DNA of 64,000 nt from assembly GCA_963663615.1 (NCBI GenBank), contig OY760517.1:3658001-3722000 (forward strand), read 5' to 3'. This DNA comes from G963663615 sp963663615. Its GTDB lineage: Bacteria; Bacteroidota; Ignavibacteria; Ignavibacteriales; Melioribacteraceae. Positions within the stretch are counted from its first letter, which is position 1, and each line of letters starts with the position of its first letter. Below the pieces are notes generated by a model. The model was given only the letters and a program-made list of their open reading frames with translations. It was not told where the DNA came from and did not search any database. The translations under genes and the position numbers were made by a program. Positions 8,596-17,246 of the stretch are shown piece by piece.

Positions 8596-9786
8596 TTATT
8601 TAATTAAATATAGCTCGGTTTGGCGAGGAGATAAAAATTCACAGCCATCATCAGTAATAACAACTTCTTCTTCAATAGTTGCTATACCAAAGCTATCAAT
8701 TGTTAACCTTGGTTCAATTGTAAATATCTGATCTTTCTCCAGTTCCATATATGGAAGGTTTCCATATCTTTCCCACTCAGGAGCCAGTAATGCACCACCA
8801 TCATGAGCAACACGACCAACCTGATGACCCAAACCATGCGGATAACCTTCGTAACCATTTTCTTCTATATAACCTCTTGCAACTGCATCAATCTCGGTAG
8901 CTTTTTTGCCCGGTTTAATAGCAGCAGCCGAACGAGTAATCGATTCAACAATTACATCAAACCCTTTATACACTTCAGCCGGGGCATCTGACTCACTTTC
9001 ACGAAGTATGTACCATGTACGTTGCAAATCTGCACAGTAGCCATTAATCTTTACACCAAAATCCATATTTACTACATGACCGCGTTCAACCTTTCTATCA
9101 GTTGGACCCGAATGTGCACCCGCAGTATCGGGACCAGTAAATACAGCCGGGCAATGTTCTTCGTCCCACGAAAACTCGTAACCCTTTTCATGAACAATAT
9201 TTCTAACAAAATCAGCTACATCCTTTTCAGATACACCTGGCTTAAGGTAACCGGTAACCTGGTCAAAAATGGCAAGTGTTTCCTTTATTGCCAGTTTCAT
9301 GTGCGATATTTCGGTTTTCGATTTTCTTCCTCGCAACGCAGCAACTATATCTTCCGAAGAAACAAGTTTATCCTCGAAGCCGGTACCTTTAATAAAGCCA
9401 ATAAGCTCCTGATACATACCATAGGTTAAACCATCTGCCAAACTTGAATTTCGGGAGAAGTTTATAGCTATTTTATTGGGATTATACTTTTTAAGTGTTT
9501 CTACCAAATCATCCTTAACCGATTTAAGATAACTTTTAATTTCCTTAAAAGTACCAACTGTTTCCATATTGGCTTTTTCCAGTGAACCAACAATAGCAAC
9601 AGTATCGCCAGATGCAGTTAATATAAATGCTGAGTGCCATGTAGCACCTGTACCCACAAGCATATCGAGCATTGGGTCTTTAATATTGCCTGTTTCTCTT
9701 ACAAAGGTAAGCCACATATCAATATTTTTTTCCCTAAGAATTTCAATTGCCTGGTTTTGTTTTTCAAGAATCATTTCATTATTCAT
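8596..9786 (-). CDS. M24 family metallopeptidase (Xaa-Pro aminopeptidase-like)
   Basis: Pita-bread fold metallopeptidase of family M24, probably cleaving N-terminal residues next to proline. The 396 aa comprise an N-terminal creatinase-like domain (about residues 1-150) and the C-terminal catalytic domain. The five metal ligands can be read: two Asp in VNMDFGVKINGYCADLQ, His in GLGHQVGRVAHDGG, Glu in FTIEPRL, and Glu in IATIEEEVVI. It is the last gene of a rpoD-ssb-peptidase unit, its start overlapping the ssb stop by 4 nt (ATGA), and is closed by a strong terminator. Substrate preference cannot be told from sequence. Confidence 0.9.
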   Translation of the reverse strand: MNNEMILEKQNQAIEILREKNIDMWLTFVRETGNIKDPMLDMLVGTGATWHSAFILTASGDTVAIVGSLEKANMETVGTFKEIKSYLKSVKDDLVETLKKYNPNKIAINFSRNSSLADGLTYGMYQELIGFIKGTGFEDKLVSSEDIVAALRGRKSKTEISHMKLAIKETLAIFDQVTGYLKPGVSEKDVADFVRNIVHEKGYEFSWDEEHCPAVFTGPDTAGAHSGPTDRKVERGHVVNMDFGVKINGYCADLQRTWYILRESESDAPAEVYKGFDVIVESITRSAAAIKPGKKATEIDAVARGYIEENGYEGYPHGLGHQVGRVAHDGGALLAPEWERYGNLPYMELEKDQIFTIEPRLTIDSFGIATIEEEVVITDDGCEFLSPRQTELYLIK

Positions 9787-10199
9787 ATAAAATCCTTATC
9801 ACTTACTTTTTTTTCCACATCGGAATTTAAGAATTCCGCAGATGAAGCTTCATACTTTTTAGTAAGAAACTGAATTTTTTTTGCTTTTATTTCAACTATT
9901 GTAAGATTTAAATCTGATTCATCCCTAAAAGTATTGCTTTGCAAAACACCATCAATAAGAACAGCATCACCCTTATGTAAAAAACTCCTGCAACTCTCAG
10001 CAAGCTGGTTCCATGCAACTACACCAACAAAGCAAACATCTTCTTTCTTTTCGTTATTGCTTTTCCTAAAACTCCTGTTAACAGCAATATGAAAGTTAAT
10101 AACCGAAGAACCGTTTTTGGTAATGTTAAAAACAGGATCCTTTGTAAGATTACCGGCAACACGAACCTGGTTTATTTCGGGAAATATTAAATCACTCAT
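9783..10199 (-). CDS. ssb: Single-stranded DNA-binding protein
   Basis: OB-fold protein that coats single-stranded DNA during replication and repair. The SSB core runs from RVAGNLTKDPVFN through INFHIAVNRSFR and FVGVVAWNQLAESC to GDAVLIDGVLQSNTF. At 138 aa it is short and lacks the usual acidic DDxxPF-type tail; it ends KVSDKDFI instead, so it may be a secondary SSB or have a weak partner-binding tip. It lies between rpoD (15-nt gap) and the M24 peptidase (4-nt overlap) and is probably co-transcribed with them. Confidence 0.9.
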   Translation of the reverse strand: MSDLIFPEINQVRVAGNLTKDPVFNITKNGSSVINFHIAVNRSFRKSNNEKKEDVCFVGVVAWNQLAESCRSFLHKGDAVLIDGVLQSNTFRDESDLNLTIVEIKAKKIQFLTKKYEASSAEFLNSDVEKKVSDKDFI

Positions 10200-10214
10200 T
10201 ATAATTACTCATGC

Positions 10215-11069
10215 TTACCCCAGGAAAACTCGCAAGTTTTTAGATTTTGATTTATGGCGTAATCTTCTCAAAGCCTTTTCCTTTATTTGGCGAACCCTTT
10301 CTCTGGTTAGCTCAAATTTTTCACCAATTTCTTCAAGTGTTAGAGGATGAAATTGACCAAAACCAAAGTACAATCTAATTACTTCTGCTTCCTTTTCAGT
10401 TAGATGCGAAAGGCTGTATTCGATCTCATTAATCAGGGATTCATTCATCAACAACCTGTCGGGTGATGGTGATTCCGCACTAACGAGAATATCCAGCAAT
10501 TTATTGTTTTCCCCCTCGGAAATTGGAGCATCAACCGAAAGCTGCCTTCCCGAAACCTTTAATGCTCCTGAAATCTCTTCCTTGTTCATTTCAAGTGAAA
10601 CTGCAATTTCATCGAGTGTTGGTTCTCTTTCCAGAACCTGCTCAAGCTGACTAATTTTTTTACCTATTTTATTTAATGCTCCAACACGGTTGAGCGGTAA
10701 CCGTACAATGCGGGATTGTTCGGCAAGTGCCTGTAAAATTGATTGGCGAATCCACCAGACTGCATACGAAATAAACTTAAAACCACGTGTTTCATCAAAA
10801 CGTTTAGCCGCTTTTATCAAACCCAAATTACCTTCACTAATCAGGTCAACTAAAGACAGACCCTGATTTTGATATTGTTTAGCTACACTAACTACAAAAC
10901 GAAGATTAGCCTTAACGAGTTTTTCCATTGCAGCTTTATCGTCTTCCCTAATTTTTTTGGCAAGATCAACTTCTTCATCGGCAGTTAGCAAGTCCATTTT
11001 GCCAATATCCTGAAGATATTTGTCGAGTGATTTTGAATCGCGTCCGGTATATTGCTTTGTAATTCTCAA
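10215..11069 (-). CDS. rpoD: Primary sigma factor, short Bacteroidota type
   Basis: Sigma-70 family factor directing RNA polymerase to housekeeping promoters. At 284 aa it lacks region 1.1, as is normal for the primary sigma of Bacteroidota. Region 1.2 covers about residues 14-45. Region 2 carries the core-binding and -10 recognition segment (ANLRFVVSVAKQYQNQGLSL through FISYAVWWIRQSI). Region 3 follows, then region 4 with the helix-turn-helix LTLEEIGEKFELTRERVRQI. It heads an operon with ssb and an M24 peptidase. The identity as the primary rather than an alternative sigma rests on the complete regions 1.2-4 and close family look. Confidence 0.93.
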   Translation of the reverse strand: MRITKQYTGRDSKSLDKYLQDIGKMDLLTADEEVDLAKKIREDDKAAMEKLVKANLRFVVSVAKQYQNQGLSLVDLISEGNLGLIKAAKRFDETRGFKFISYAVWWIRQSILQALAEQSRIVRLPLNRVGALNKIGKKISQLEQVLEREPTLDEIAVSLEMNKEEISGALKVSGRQLSVDAPISEGENNKLLDILVSAESPSPDRLLMNESLINEIEYSLSHLTEKEAEVIRLYFGFGQFHPLTLEEIGEKFELTRERVRQIKEKALRRLRHKSKSKNLRVFLG

Positions 11070-11243
11070 GAGTTCCCCCTGTAATTACTGAATAGGATAA
11101 TTAGATTGGTAGAATTATAATTTTTAATGGAGAGTTTAATGTCGCTTTTAGTGCAGAAAAGATTTGTTAGCTCAAAATATGAGCCAAAATGAGGTGAAAA
11201 AAGAAAAGTAGTAGGTTTGTTTTTACTCATCAGCAACAGCATG

Positions 11244-11287
11244 CTTTCAGGATTATTTATTTCATGATATAAAAATAATCCTGAAAG
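11244..11287. repeat. Perfect 15-bp inverted repeat
   Basis: Arms 11244-11258 and 11273-11287 are perfectly complementary with a 14-nt loop. It lies between the antiporter stop and the sigma factor start. No T-run follows on either strand, so it is not a standard terminator. A transcript-end hairpin, a processing site or a protein-binding site are alternatives. Confidence 0.6.
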
Positions 11288-11316
11288 TCAATACATTTGC
11301 AATATTAAGTTACCAA

Positions 11317-12873
11317 TTACCTTACATTTTCTATTCTCTTAAGTGAAAACTTGTGTAAAATGTATAATAAAAGAATCATGAGTGCGATACCAATTACAAT
11401 AAGGATGGCAGGATTTACACTGGTAAATCCAACAACAAGATAAAGCATTGCTGCAACCAAAGCCCCAAGAATTGCATAAGGTATCTGAGTAGTTACATGA
11501 TCCATATGGTCGGCACCGGAAAATATTGAAGAAAGCACAGTAGTATCGGAAATAGGTGAACAGTGATCACCAAATATTGCACCGGAAAATACAATTCCCG
11601 CCATTGTTACAGAAGTATATGGATCGCCAGTCATTTTATAAACCAGTGGAATAGCAACCGGGGTAAGAATAGTCATAGCACCCCAGGAAGTACCGGTTGA
11701 AAAGGCAATAACCATGCTAAGTACAAACAAAATTACAGGTATAACCTCAAAAGGTAAATTCCCCGAAACTATTTCAATAAGAAAATCGGCTAGATGCATT
11801 TCCTTGGTAATTATACCAAGGCTCCATGCAAGCACCAGAATAGCACAGGCAAGCAGCATAAGCTTCATACCATCAATAACAGTTTCCATAATATCCTTTA
11901 GCGGCATTTTATGCTTTACACCAGCCAAAAGCATACCTGTTGCTGTCATGGCAAAAGCCGCCCAAAGCAAAGCCTTTGCAGGATCAGTTTTTTCCAGCAC
12001 TTCCATTAGCGTACTGCCCTCGCTACCGGCATACCAAAAGCCAAAAGCCGCAACAGCAACAAGTGCCAAAATAGGAAGAAAAAATGTTGATAGTCCGGCA
12101 TTACTATCACCCGGATCACCAAGCTCATTGTTTACATCCATCATAGGGGTAGAACCCTTACGAGCAGTTTCACCTGTTTTTTCAGCACGTTTTTCAGCCT
12201 TTAGCATGCTACCAAAATCCCAACCGGTGTAAGCAACAACACCAACCATAAGTACGGCAAGTATGCAATAAAAATTAAACGGTACACTATACAAATAACC
12301 GGTAAAAGCTGGTATTGTTTTAATTTCGGCAGCATCTAACCCAGATTGAATCATCCCAATCTGGAATGCAATCCAGTCGGAAATAAAAAAAGTAGCAACG
12401 GGTGCTGCAGTTGAATCGAGCACATAGGATAGTTTTTCTTTAGATATTTTTAATCTGTCAAAAATATCGCGGAAAGCATTACCAACAATCGCGGCATTAA
12501 CATAATCATTAAAAAACACAAATATGCCAAGTAACCACGCACCAAGATTAGCATGCTTTTTTGTTTTAATTTTTTTTGATGCAAAATTGGAAAGTGCATT
12601 ACTACCACCAAGACGCCATATAAAAGCAACCCCCGAACCCATTAGCAAGTTAAAAACCAAAAGACGAGCATTCCAGTCATCGGTAATAGATTTGATTATT
12701 GTATCAAGAGTTAGCTCAATACCCAGTAGCGGATGGTATCCGGAAAGTATAATACCACCAACAAGTATTCCCGAGAATAGCGATAACAAAACGCGTTTGG
12801 TTAGAAAACACAATACAATAGCTGTAAAAGGAGGTACAAGAGAAACGATTCCAAAAGATGTTTGTTCTTCCAT
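11317..12873 (-). CDS. NhaC family Na+/H+ antiporter
   Basis: Inner-membrane sodium/proton antiporter of the NhaC family, 518 aa with about twelve hydrophobic segments. Recognisable stretches are the start LVPPFTAIVLCFLTKRVLLS, the conserved FFNDYVNAAIVG segment with its polar Asp-Asn pair inside a membrane helix, AFSTGTSWGAMTILTPVAIP, and IFGDHCSPISDTTVLSS, which is close to a family signature. Role is inferred as sodium export and pH balance. It is transcribed alone, following the beta-helix gene and its terminator on the same strand. Confidence 0.88.
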   Translation of the reverse strand: MEEQTSFGIVSLVPPFTAIVLCFLTKRVLLSLFSGILVGGIILSGYHPLLGIELTLDTIIKSITDDWNARLLVFNLLMGSGVAFIWRLGGSNALSNFASKKIKTKKHANLGAWLLGIFVFFNDYVNAAIVGNAFRDIFDRLKISKEKLSYVLDSTAAPVATFFISDWIAFQIGMIQSGLDAAEIKTIPAFTGYLYSVPFNFYCILAVLMVGVVAYTGWDFGSMLKAEKRAEKTGETARKGSTPMMDVNNELGDPGDSNAGLSTFFLPILALVAVAAFGFWYAGSEGSTLMEVLEKTDPAKALLWAAFAMTATGMLLAGVKHKMPLKDIMETVIDGMKLMLLACAILVLAWSLGIITKEMHLADFLIEIVSGNLPFEVIPVILFVLSMVIAFSTGTSWGAMTILTPVAIPLVYKMTGDPYTSVTMAGIVFSGAIFGDHCSPISDTTVLSSIFSGADHMDHVTTQIPYAILGALVAAMLYLVVGFTSVNPAILIVIGIALMILLLYILHKFSLKRIENVR

Positions 12874-13020
12874 TCTAAACCGGATTTGTGAGTATTTTAG
12901 AATTAAGATAACAAAATATCCGTTTAATCAACAATACGTAGTAGCTTGGATGTTGATTTAAAAGTGAGTTAAAATGCCGGTTTTTCAAAAACTGATTGTT
13001 TGAGAATTGTAAGTTAACAT

Positions 13021-13065
13021 AAAAAACCCCGCATGTTTTGATAAATGAATTTAACATGCGAGGTT
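13021..13065 (-). terminator. Terminator after beta-helix T9SS protein
   Basis: A 13-bp stem with one mismatch (13025-13037 with 13053-13065) is followed on the minus strand by six T. It separates the beta-helix gene from the downstream antiporter gene. Confidence 0.85.
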
Positions 13066-13162
13066 CAATATTTATTACGTGTTTAACGTAGCGTAGTATT
13101 CGGATAAGACCCCAATAATTCTATTAGCTAAGCTGAATACTTTAATAAGCCCAGGAAATAGT

Positions 13163-14947
13163 TTATTTCATTAACATCATTTTTCTTGTCTGAACAAAAT
13201 TACCAGCAGAAAGCTGATAAATGTAAGCACCAGAACTTAACTGAGAAGCATCAAAATTAACCTGGTGGAAACCAGCGTCAAATGAACCACTGGTAATTTC
13301 AGTAACCAGTTCACCAATCATGTTATAAACAACAAGTTTTACTTCCGACTGTTCAGGAAGTGTAAAAGAAATTGTTGTTGAAGGGTTAAATGGATTCGGA
13401 TAGTTCTGACCCAGTGCAAATTCAACAGGAGCATCGAGCTCAACTTCAACACTTGCAACAAGAGTAGTTGTGCCATCATAATCAATCTGGAAAAGTTTGT
13501 AAGTATTTACACCAGTTACAGCATATTTATCAGTAAAAGAGTAAGAAGTTGCTTCTGCTTTAGTACCCTGACCATCAACAGTTGCAATAAGTTCTTGGTT
13601 TCTGTAAACCTGGAATTCCTTGTTATTAAGCTCGGTGGCAGTGGTCCAGTCAAGTTTAACAGCACCGTTAACCTGAACGGCAGAAAATCCTGTAAGCTCA
13701 ACAGGAACAGAAGTATTTTTAAGTGGAGAGAAAGTAACTTCACCATAAGCACTATTATCAACACTATGGTATATATGATCTTCTACTTCTGCAAGGTCGT
13801 TTGTACCCCAGTCATTATTCTGCGCAAGGAAAGCTTCGCTGGTATTGTTATAAAGGTCATAAACATCACCATCGTAACCATTATTAAAAATTCTGTTGTT
13901 ACCACTGTTTGAAGTATCAGCGTCATTTACATTACCAAGTTTTGGTAGTGGACCCGGAGAAACAGTGGTTGCTCCACTCATAACAGTAATACCCCATACG
14001 TTTTCAGTAATTGTATTCCATGCAATAAGAGGTGTATTAAATGATGAGCCATAAAGGTTAATACCACTACCTGCCGCCATTGGATCAGGATTTTTATCGT
14101 TATTGTGAATATAGTTGCCAACAACTTTTACGTTTACAACACCGTTAGAAGAACTGTAAAGTGTTATACCAAAAGCATTATCATAAATTTCGTTATTTAC
14201 AATTTCTGCATTGGAAAACAATGTAGCACCATATACCCAAATGCTGATACCACCAGCCATGGCACCACCACCGTAAATTTTATTATTAGTAATTATTGGG
14301 GAGCTATCTCCTTGAATACCAACTGCAATTTGGTTTTTAAAAGAAGACTGTTCCACGTTATTGTATCTGATAACGTTGTTATCAATTGTAGGATTTGAAC
14401 CAAGAGTCATGGCAATACCATAGCCATAACAATATTCAATAGTATTATTCATAATCATGGCATCAGAACTACTAAGGCGAACACCATAATTACAATTTAA
14501 GATATGAGAATTTTCAAGAGTTGGAGAAGTGCTTAGTGCACGGAAGCCATAATCAGCATATTCAACTTTCGTATATGCAAGTTTACAATTTGCGGCATCA
14601 CTTTCTTCCTTGAAATAAATACCAGCCCAATCACCAACATTTGCTGGAGAATAAGCAGTAAAAGTAACCATGTTATCTGCTGTACCAACAGCCGAGAAAG
14701 TACCTTCAACTTCAAATCCGGCATTACTATTCGTAAAATATACAGTAGTACCTGCTGCAATAGTTACTTTATCGCTCTGAGAAATTAAAACTTCCTCATT
14801 TACGTCGTAACCATCTGTACTTGTAGTTACTACGCCGCCTGAATTTGTAACAAGATCATCAAGCGTCCATTCAACACCTGTGCCGGGTGTTGTATATTGA
14901 CCGAAGACGGTAAAAGTTAAAAGTAGAAATATTAGTAGTTTCTTCAT
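13163..14947 (-). CDS. Secreted right-handed beta-helix protein with T9SS sorting domain
   Basis: Exported protein of 594 aa. A signal peptide (KKLLIFLLLTFTVFGQ) is followed by a parallel beta-helix region (about residues 60-390). Its repeats are of the NosD/pectate-lyase-like kind, for example NSHILNCNYGVRLSSSDAMI, NNTIEYCYGYGI and NNVIRYNN. Next is a short fibronectin-like segment beginning PVELTGFSAVQVNGAVKLDW, and finally a type IX sorting domain from NYPNPFNPSTTISF to TRKMMLMK. Beta-helix proteins of this sort often bind or cut polysaccharides, but no catalytic residues can be assigned. It is transcribed alone; two palindromes lie just upstream. Confidence 0.88.
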   Translation of the reverse strand: MKKLLIFLLLTFTVFGQYTTPGTGVEWTLDDLVTNSGGVVTTSTDGYDVNEEVLISQSDKVTIAAGTTVYFTNSNAGFEVEGTFSAVGTADNMVTFTAYSPANVGDWAGIYFKEESDAANCKLAYTKVEYADYGFRALSTSPTLENSHILNCNYGVRLSSSDAMIMNNTIEYCYGYGIAMTLGSNPTIDNNVIRYNNVEQSSFKNQIAVGIQGDSSPIITNNKIYGGGAMAGGISIWVYGATLFSNAEIVNNEIYDNAFGITLYSSSNGVVNVKVVGNYIHNNDKNPDPMAAGSGINLYGSSFNTPLIAWNTITENVWGITVMSGATTVSPGPLPKLGNVNDADTSNSGNNRIFNNGYDGDVYDLYNNTSEAFLAQNNDWGTNDLAEVEDHIYHSVDNSAYGEVTFSPLKNTSVPVELTGFSAVQVNGAVKLDWTTATELNNKEFQVYRNQELIATVDGQGTKAEATSYSFTDKYAVTGVNTYKLFQIDYDGTTTLVASVEVELDAPVEFALGQNYPNPFNPSTTISFTLPEQSEVKLVVYNMIGELVTEITSGSFDAGFHQVNFDASQLSSGAYIYQLSAGNFVQTRKMMLMK

Positions 14948-15015
14948 GTGTAACTCCGGATTTTAGAAAAAAATTTTCCCAAACATACTAAAATTTAGTT
15001 TATAAAAAAATACTA

Positions 15016-15046
15016 AAAACCGGTTTTGCAATAATGTAACGTTACA
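15016..15046. promoter_or_regulatory. Two short palindromes upstream of beta-helix gene
   Basis: Two perfect 12-bp palindromes stand side by side: AAAACCGGTTTT (15016-15027) and TGTAACGTTACA (15035-15046). They lie 69-99 nt before the beta-helix start and just after the exonuclease stop. They could be operators for a dimeric regulator; there is no direct proof. Confidence 0.35.
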
Positions 15047-15056
15047 AAAGTGTAGA

Positions 15057-15743
15057 TTAAACACGTAAATATTTAGACCATATTTTGTAAAGCCTGAATG
15101 TTGCCACAACATCATTATAACAGTATTGGGCAATATCCCGGCACTTTCCTGCCCTGAATAACTCGTTCACTTCCATTCCTGTAACGCCGTGAGATTTTGG
15201 TGAATCTATGCCAAACGACTTACAGTAAAAATCGAGATTAAACTTCCTTATTGCTCCGTTAAAAGTAAACTCATCCTGCAAGTCCAGATGGAATGATTTA
15301 TCGTACTTACTCGTAATAATATTAGCAGAGGGTTTAACCCCCAAAAGGGCTGATCGCATTGTAAGAAAAGGTGCATCGAAATTTTTACCGTTAAACGTTA
15401 TTAGACCCTCAACCCTGGTAATATAATCCCAAAATGTTTCCAATATCTGTTTCTCAGTCATACCCTTGTAAACAACCTGTTTATCGGGATGTTGAAACTC
15501 TTCAGGTTCATCGGAAAGATAAAGCACCTGTGAATTTTGCGTGTCGGTATTCGTCATACCAATAGCTACAACACGCGATGTAAAAGGGTACAAATTCATA
15601 TACCTGATTGCTTCATCTCGCTTTTCTGCCCTCACTTCAGGGTCTTTTTCTCTTTCGGCGTACCGCAAAATATATTCCTGCTGCGATTCCTCAAGGTCTT
15701 CCAGCTTGTATCCGGAGGTTTCGATATCAAAGACCAGCTTCAT
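15057..15743 (-). CDS. DEDDy 3'-5' exonuclease (PolB-exonuclease-like)
   Basis: Stand-alone RNase H-fold exonuclease of 228 aa, related to the proofreading domain of family B DNA polymerases. Motif I is FDIETSG (Asp6, Glu8), motif II is TFNGKNFDAPFL, and motif III is YCYNDVVAT with the Tyr-x3-Asp spacing of the DEDDy subgroup. Metal-dependent 3'-5' removal of nucleotides from DNA or RNA is expected from the family. It is the last gene of a nine-gene minus-strand operon, 14 nt after the thioesterase gene. The real substrate is not known. Confidence 0.85.
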   Translation of the reverse strand: MKLVFDIETSGYKLEDLEESQQEYILRYAEREKDPEVRAEKRDEAIRYMNLYPFTSRVVAIGMTNTDTQNSQVLYLSDEPEEFQHPDKQVVYKGMTEKQILETFWDYITRVEGLITFNGKNFDAPFLTMRSALLGVKPSANIITSKYDKSFHLDLQDEFTFNGAIRKFNLDFYCKSFGIDSPKSHGVTGMEVNELFRAGKCRDIAQYCYNDVVATFRLYKIWSKYLRV

Positions 15744-15757
15744 TTAATTAGCCGCAT

Positions 15758-16213
15758 TTATTTCAAAAAGTTACAATCTTCCTCAAAATCGCGTACAGCT
15801 TCAACAAATCCTTTTGGCAACGGAAAAGGCATTTTTGAGTCCTTCAAAATATAAACCATAACTCCACCCCCACTGGCAATAATTTCACCATCGGAATTTC
15901 TCTCAACCAGATGCCTGAAACCAAAACTCGAGTTTTTTACAAATTCAATTTTTGTATGAATTGTAAGTTCATCATCCAGCAAACCGGGTTTATAATAATC
16001 ACAATTATTGTGTGCCATAATGAAGAACTTGTTATCACTCATCAACTCTTCCAGGTTATAAAGTTTCATCAGGTTCTGGAGGTAAGCAAGACGGGCATCC
16101 TCAAAATAGGTAAAGTAAACTGCATTATTGCATACTTCCAGCATATCAACTTCATGGAATTTTATTTTTTCACCAATCTGGTGTTTGTATTCCGATTTAT
16201 TTGTTTCTTTCAT
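15758..16213 (-). CDS. Acyl-CoA thioesterase, 4HBT hotdog fold (YbgC/FadM-like)
   Basis: Cytoplasmic hotdog-fold thioesterase of 151 aa that hydrolyses acyl-CoA or acyl-ACP esters. The active-site stretch FHEVDMLEVCNNAVYFTYFE matches the family pattern in which Asp precedes an Asn-rich helix start and an F-E-D/E-A-R helix. Usually a His or Gly-His precedes the Asn pair (GHVNN); here it is VCNN, so the loop is slightly unusual. It follows ltaE with a 1-nt gap and precedes the exonuclease gene, all in one operon. The substrate chain length is unknown. Confidence 0.85.
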   Translation of the reverse strand: MKETNKSEYKHQIGEKIKFHEVDMLEVCNNAVYFTYFEDARLAYLQNLMKLYNLEELMSDNKFFIMAHNNCDYYKPGLLDDELTIHTKIEFVKNSSFGFRHLVERNSDGEIIASGGGVMVYILKDSKMPFPLPKGFVEAVRDFEEDCNFLK

Positions 16214-16214
16214 A

Positions 16215-17246
16215 TTATTTCAACACTTCCTTTAATATTTCAATTGCTTTGGTTGTTTCTTCAATACTTACATCAATATGGGTAACTATTCGTATAACTC
16301 CTACTGCCACGGTAGAAACAAGCAATCCCTTCTCCCGGCATTTTGCAATAACATCTTCAACAGTAAGTTTTTTTGGACTAAAAGTTAATATATTACTTTG
16401 TACTGATTTGCTATTACACTCAACTGTACCAATTGATTCCAGACTTTCAGCAATCATTTTGGCTTTTTGATGATCCTCATTCAGTTTGGGCAAATTGTTT
16501 TTGATAGCATACATACCGGCAGCAGCCAATATACCAATTTGACGCATACCGCCACCCCAGGCTTTCCTTACCCGAAAAGCTTCTTTCATCATTTCTTTTG
16601 TGCCTAATATAACAGAACCAACCGGTGCTCCAAGTCCCTTTGAAAGGCAAACCGACATGGTATCAAAATATTTGCCATATTCATCAAGCGGAATACCGGT
16701 TGCTGTGTGTGCGTTCCAAATACGTGCACCATCAAGATGAAAGCTCAAACTATATTTATTTGCCAGCACTCTTAATTTTTGTATTTCATCAATTGGATAA
16801 ACTGTGCCTCCAGCACGATTATGTGTATTTTCAATAGCAATAGCCTTAGTGCGAGGCATATAATATGCACTTTCGGGACGTATTAGTGGCTCAACCTTAT
16901 CCGCCGTAAATACACCGTTTGAGGTCTGGATAGTATTAAGCATTATGCCACTTAGTGCTGCCGGTGAGCCTGATTCATACTGGAAAATATGTGCACCATA
17001 ATCACAAATTACTTCATCCGATGGATTTGTTAGCAAGTTCAGGCATATCTGGTTACCCATCAATCCGCTTGGAACAAACAAACCTGCTTCCTTGCCAAAC
17101 AATTCGGCAACGTATTCTTCAAGTTTATTAGCTGTTGGGTCTTCCTTGTAAACATCGTCACCAACCTCGGCATCATACATAACCTTTCGCATTCCTTCAT
17201 CAGGTTTGGTAACTGTATCACTTCTTAAATCAATTATCTTCTGCAT
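16215..17246 (-). CDS. ltaE: Low-specificity L-threonine aldolase
   Basis: PLP-dependent aldolase cleaving L-threonine or allo-threonine to glycine and acetaldehyde. The start IDLRSDTVTKPDEGMRKVM and the stretch GDDVYKEDPTANKLEEYVAE are diagnostic. The cofactor lysine is in CLSKGLGAPVGSVI, and the substrate loop includes FHLDGARIWNA. The ATG at 17246 has AGGA about seven nt upstream; an in-frame TTG seven codons earlier is less likely. The start overlaps the 3' end of lnt by 17 nt, so translation is probably coupled. It could also act on beta-hydroxy amino acids more broadly. Confidence 0.92.
   Translation of the reverse strand: MQKIIDLRSDTVTKPDEGMRKVMYDAEVGDDVYKEDPTANKLEEYVAELFGKEAGLFVPSGLMGNQICLNLLTNPSDEVICDYGAHIFQYESGSPAALSGIMLNTIQTSNGVFTADKVEPLIRPESAYYMPRTKAIAIENTHNRAGGTVYPIDEIQKLRVLANKYSLSFHLDGARIWNAHTATGIPLDEYGKYFDTMSVCLSKGLGAPVGSVILGTKEMMKEAFRVRKAWGGGMRQIGILAAAGMYAIKNNLPKLNEDHQKAKMIAESLESIGTVECNSKSVQSNILTFSPKKLTVEDVIAKCREKGLLVSTVAVGVIRIVTHIDVSIEETTKAIEILKEVLK

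Noticed and set aside
11714..12232. 172-codon plus-strand frame
   Set aside because: Antisense to the NhaC antiporter, without a ribosome site or recognisable domain.
12875..13057. 60-codon minus-strand frame before the antiporter
   Set aside because: It contains one arm of the terminator at 13021-13065 and has no start signal.
15911..16285. 124-codon plus-strand frame
   Set aside because: Antisense across the thioesterase and threonine aldolase genes, with low-complexity composition.
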